A stretch of 64,000 nt of DNA, taken from Euphorbia lathyris. Lineage: Eukaryota > Streptophyta > Magnoliopsida > Malpighiales > Euphorbiaceae. The notes beneath the pieces were generated by a model. It saw only the letters and a list, made by a program, of their open reading frames with translations. It was not told the origin of the DNA and did no database searches. A program made the position numbers and the translations under genes. Positions 63,850 to 64,000 of the stretch are shown here, in pieces. How positions within the stretch are numbered: position 1 is the first letter of the stretch; the number at the start of each line of letters is the position of its first letter. Location of the stretch: contig NC_088913.1 of NCBI RefSeq assembly GCF_963576675.1, positions 315,001-379,000 on the forward strand, in the 5' to 3' direction.

Positions 63850-64000
63850 TTAATGTATGAAATCCTCAAAACTTGAGACACTTAAACTCTAATCTGAAAA
63901 AATTGAAGTAACAAAACATAAACTCAGCATTCTCACTTAGCATAATAAATTAAGTTTCTCATGGAACTATTTAAGTTTTGAGGAAACTATACCTCCAAGA

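Overview
The window looks like nuclear DNA of a flowering plant, most likely a eudicot. It carries an F-box/LRR/FBD pseudogene, a spliced plant-mobile-domain (PMD) gene with GT-AG introns, CACTA and Mutator-like elements, several foldback MITEs, and AT-rich intergenic DNA. I cannot name the species. There is no bacterial, organellar or viral gene structure.

Region 1, 1-44455 (open at the left window edge), is one uninterrupted tandem-repeat array built on a 5-bp grid. Pentamers of the form NGTTA alternate as CpG-dense (CGTTA)n blocks and CpG-free blocks of the 15-mer AGTTACAGTATGTTA. Above this sits a higher-order repeat (HOR): a recurring marker (ctgtatgtcac) occurs 31 times, usually 1.4-1.8 kb apart. 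Between 18.6 and 30.2 kb it is reorganised into a ~2.7-kb dimeric HOR (about 0.93 + 1.75 kb). From 13.9 kb onward 16 units contain a GTCAC-type block with the palindrome TGACGTCA. The array decays over its last ~0.8 kb and ends sharply near 44455. All long open frames in it are repeat artefacts.

Region 2, 44456-49033, has an AT-rich stretch, a 338-bp foldback MITE, a diverged two-copy repeat with a CACTA-like end, and a 703-bp Mutator-type MITE with a perfect 9-bp target duplication. The MITE lies just upstream of an F-box/LRR/FBD pseudogene (46883-48499) with three visible lesions.

Region 3, about 49042-52809, is a TIR element carrying an apparently intact six-exon, 635-codon PMD gene (49190-52280). 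Unusual GC-rich inverted-module arrays lie near both ends.

Region 4, 52810-64000, is a nest of transposable elements. An outer 8.7-kb TIR element (54654-63378, candidate 5-bp duplication gtttt) contains a CACTA element (55782-60557), a 1.28-kb near-palindromic foldback element with a GATATCTGTA-type microsatellite core (60624-61904), and a compound MITE (62772-63088). The CACTA element carries antisense fragments of elongation factor 1-alpha and, probably, RNA polymerase subunit RPB8, so it is a gene-capturing (Pack-type) element. Another copy of the MITE family lies at 63726-63849. I found no tRNA, rRNA, CRISPR or other RNA gene. The only gene that looks intact is the PMD gene.
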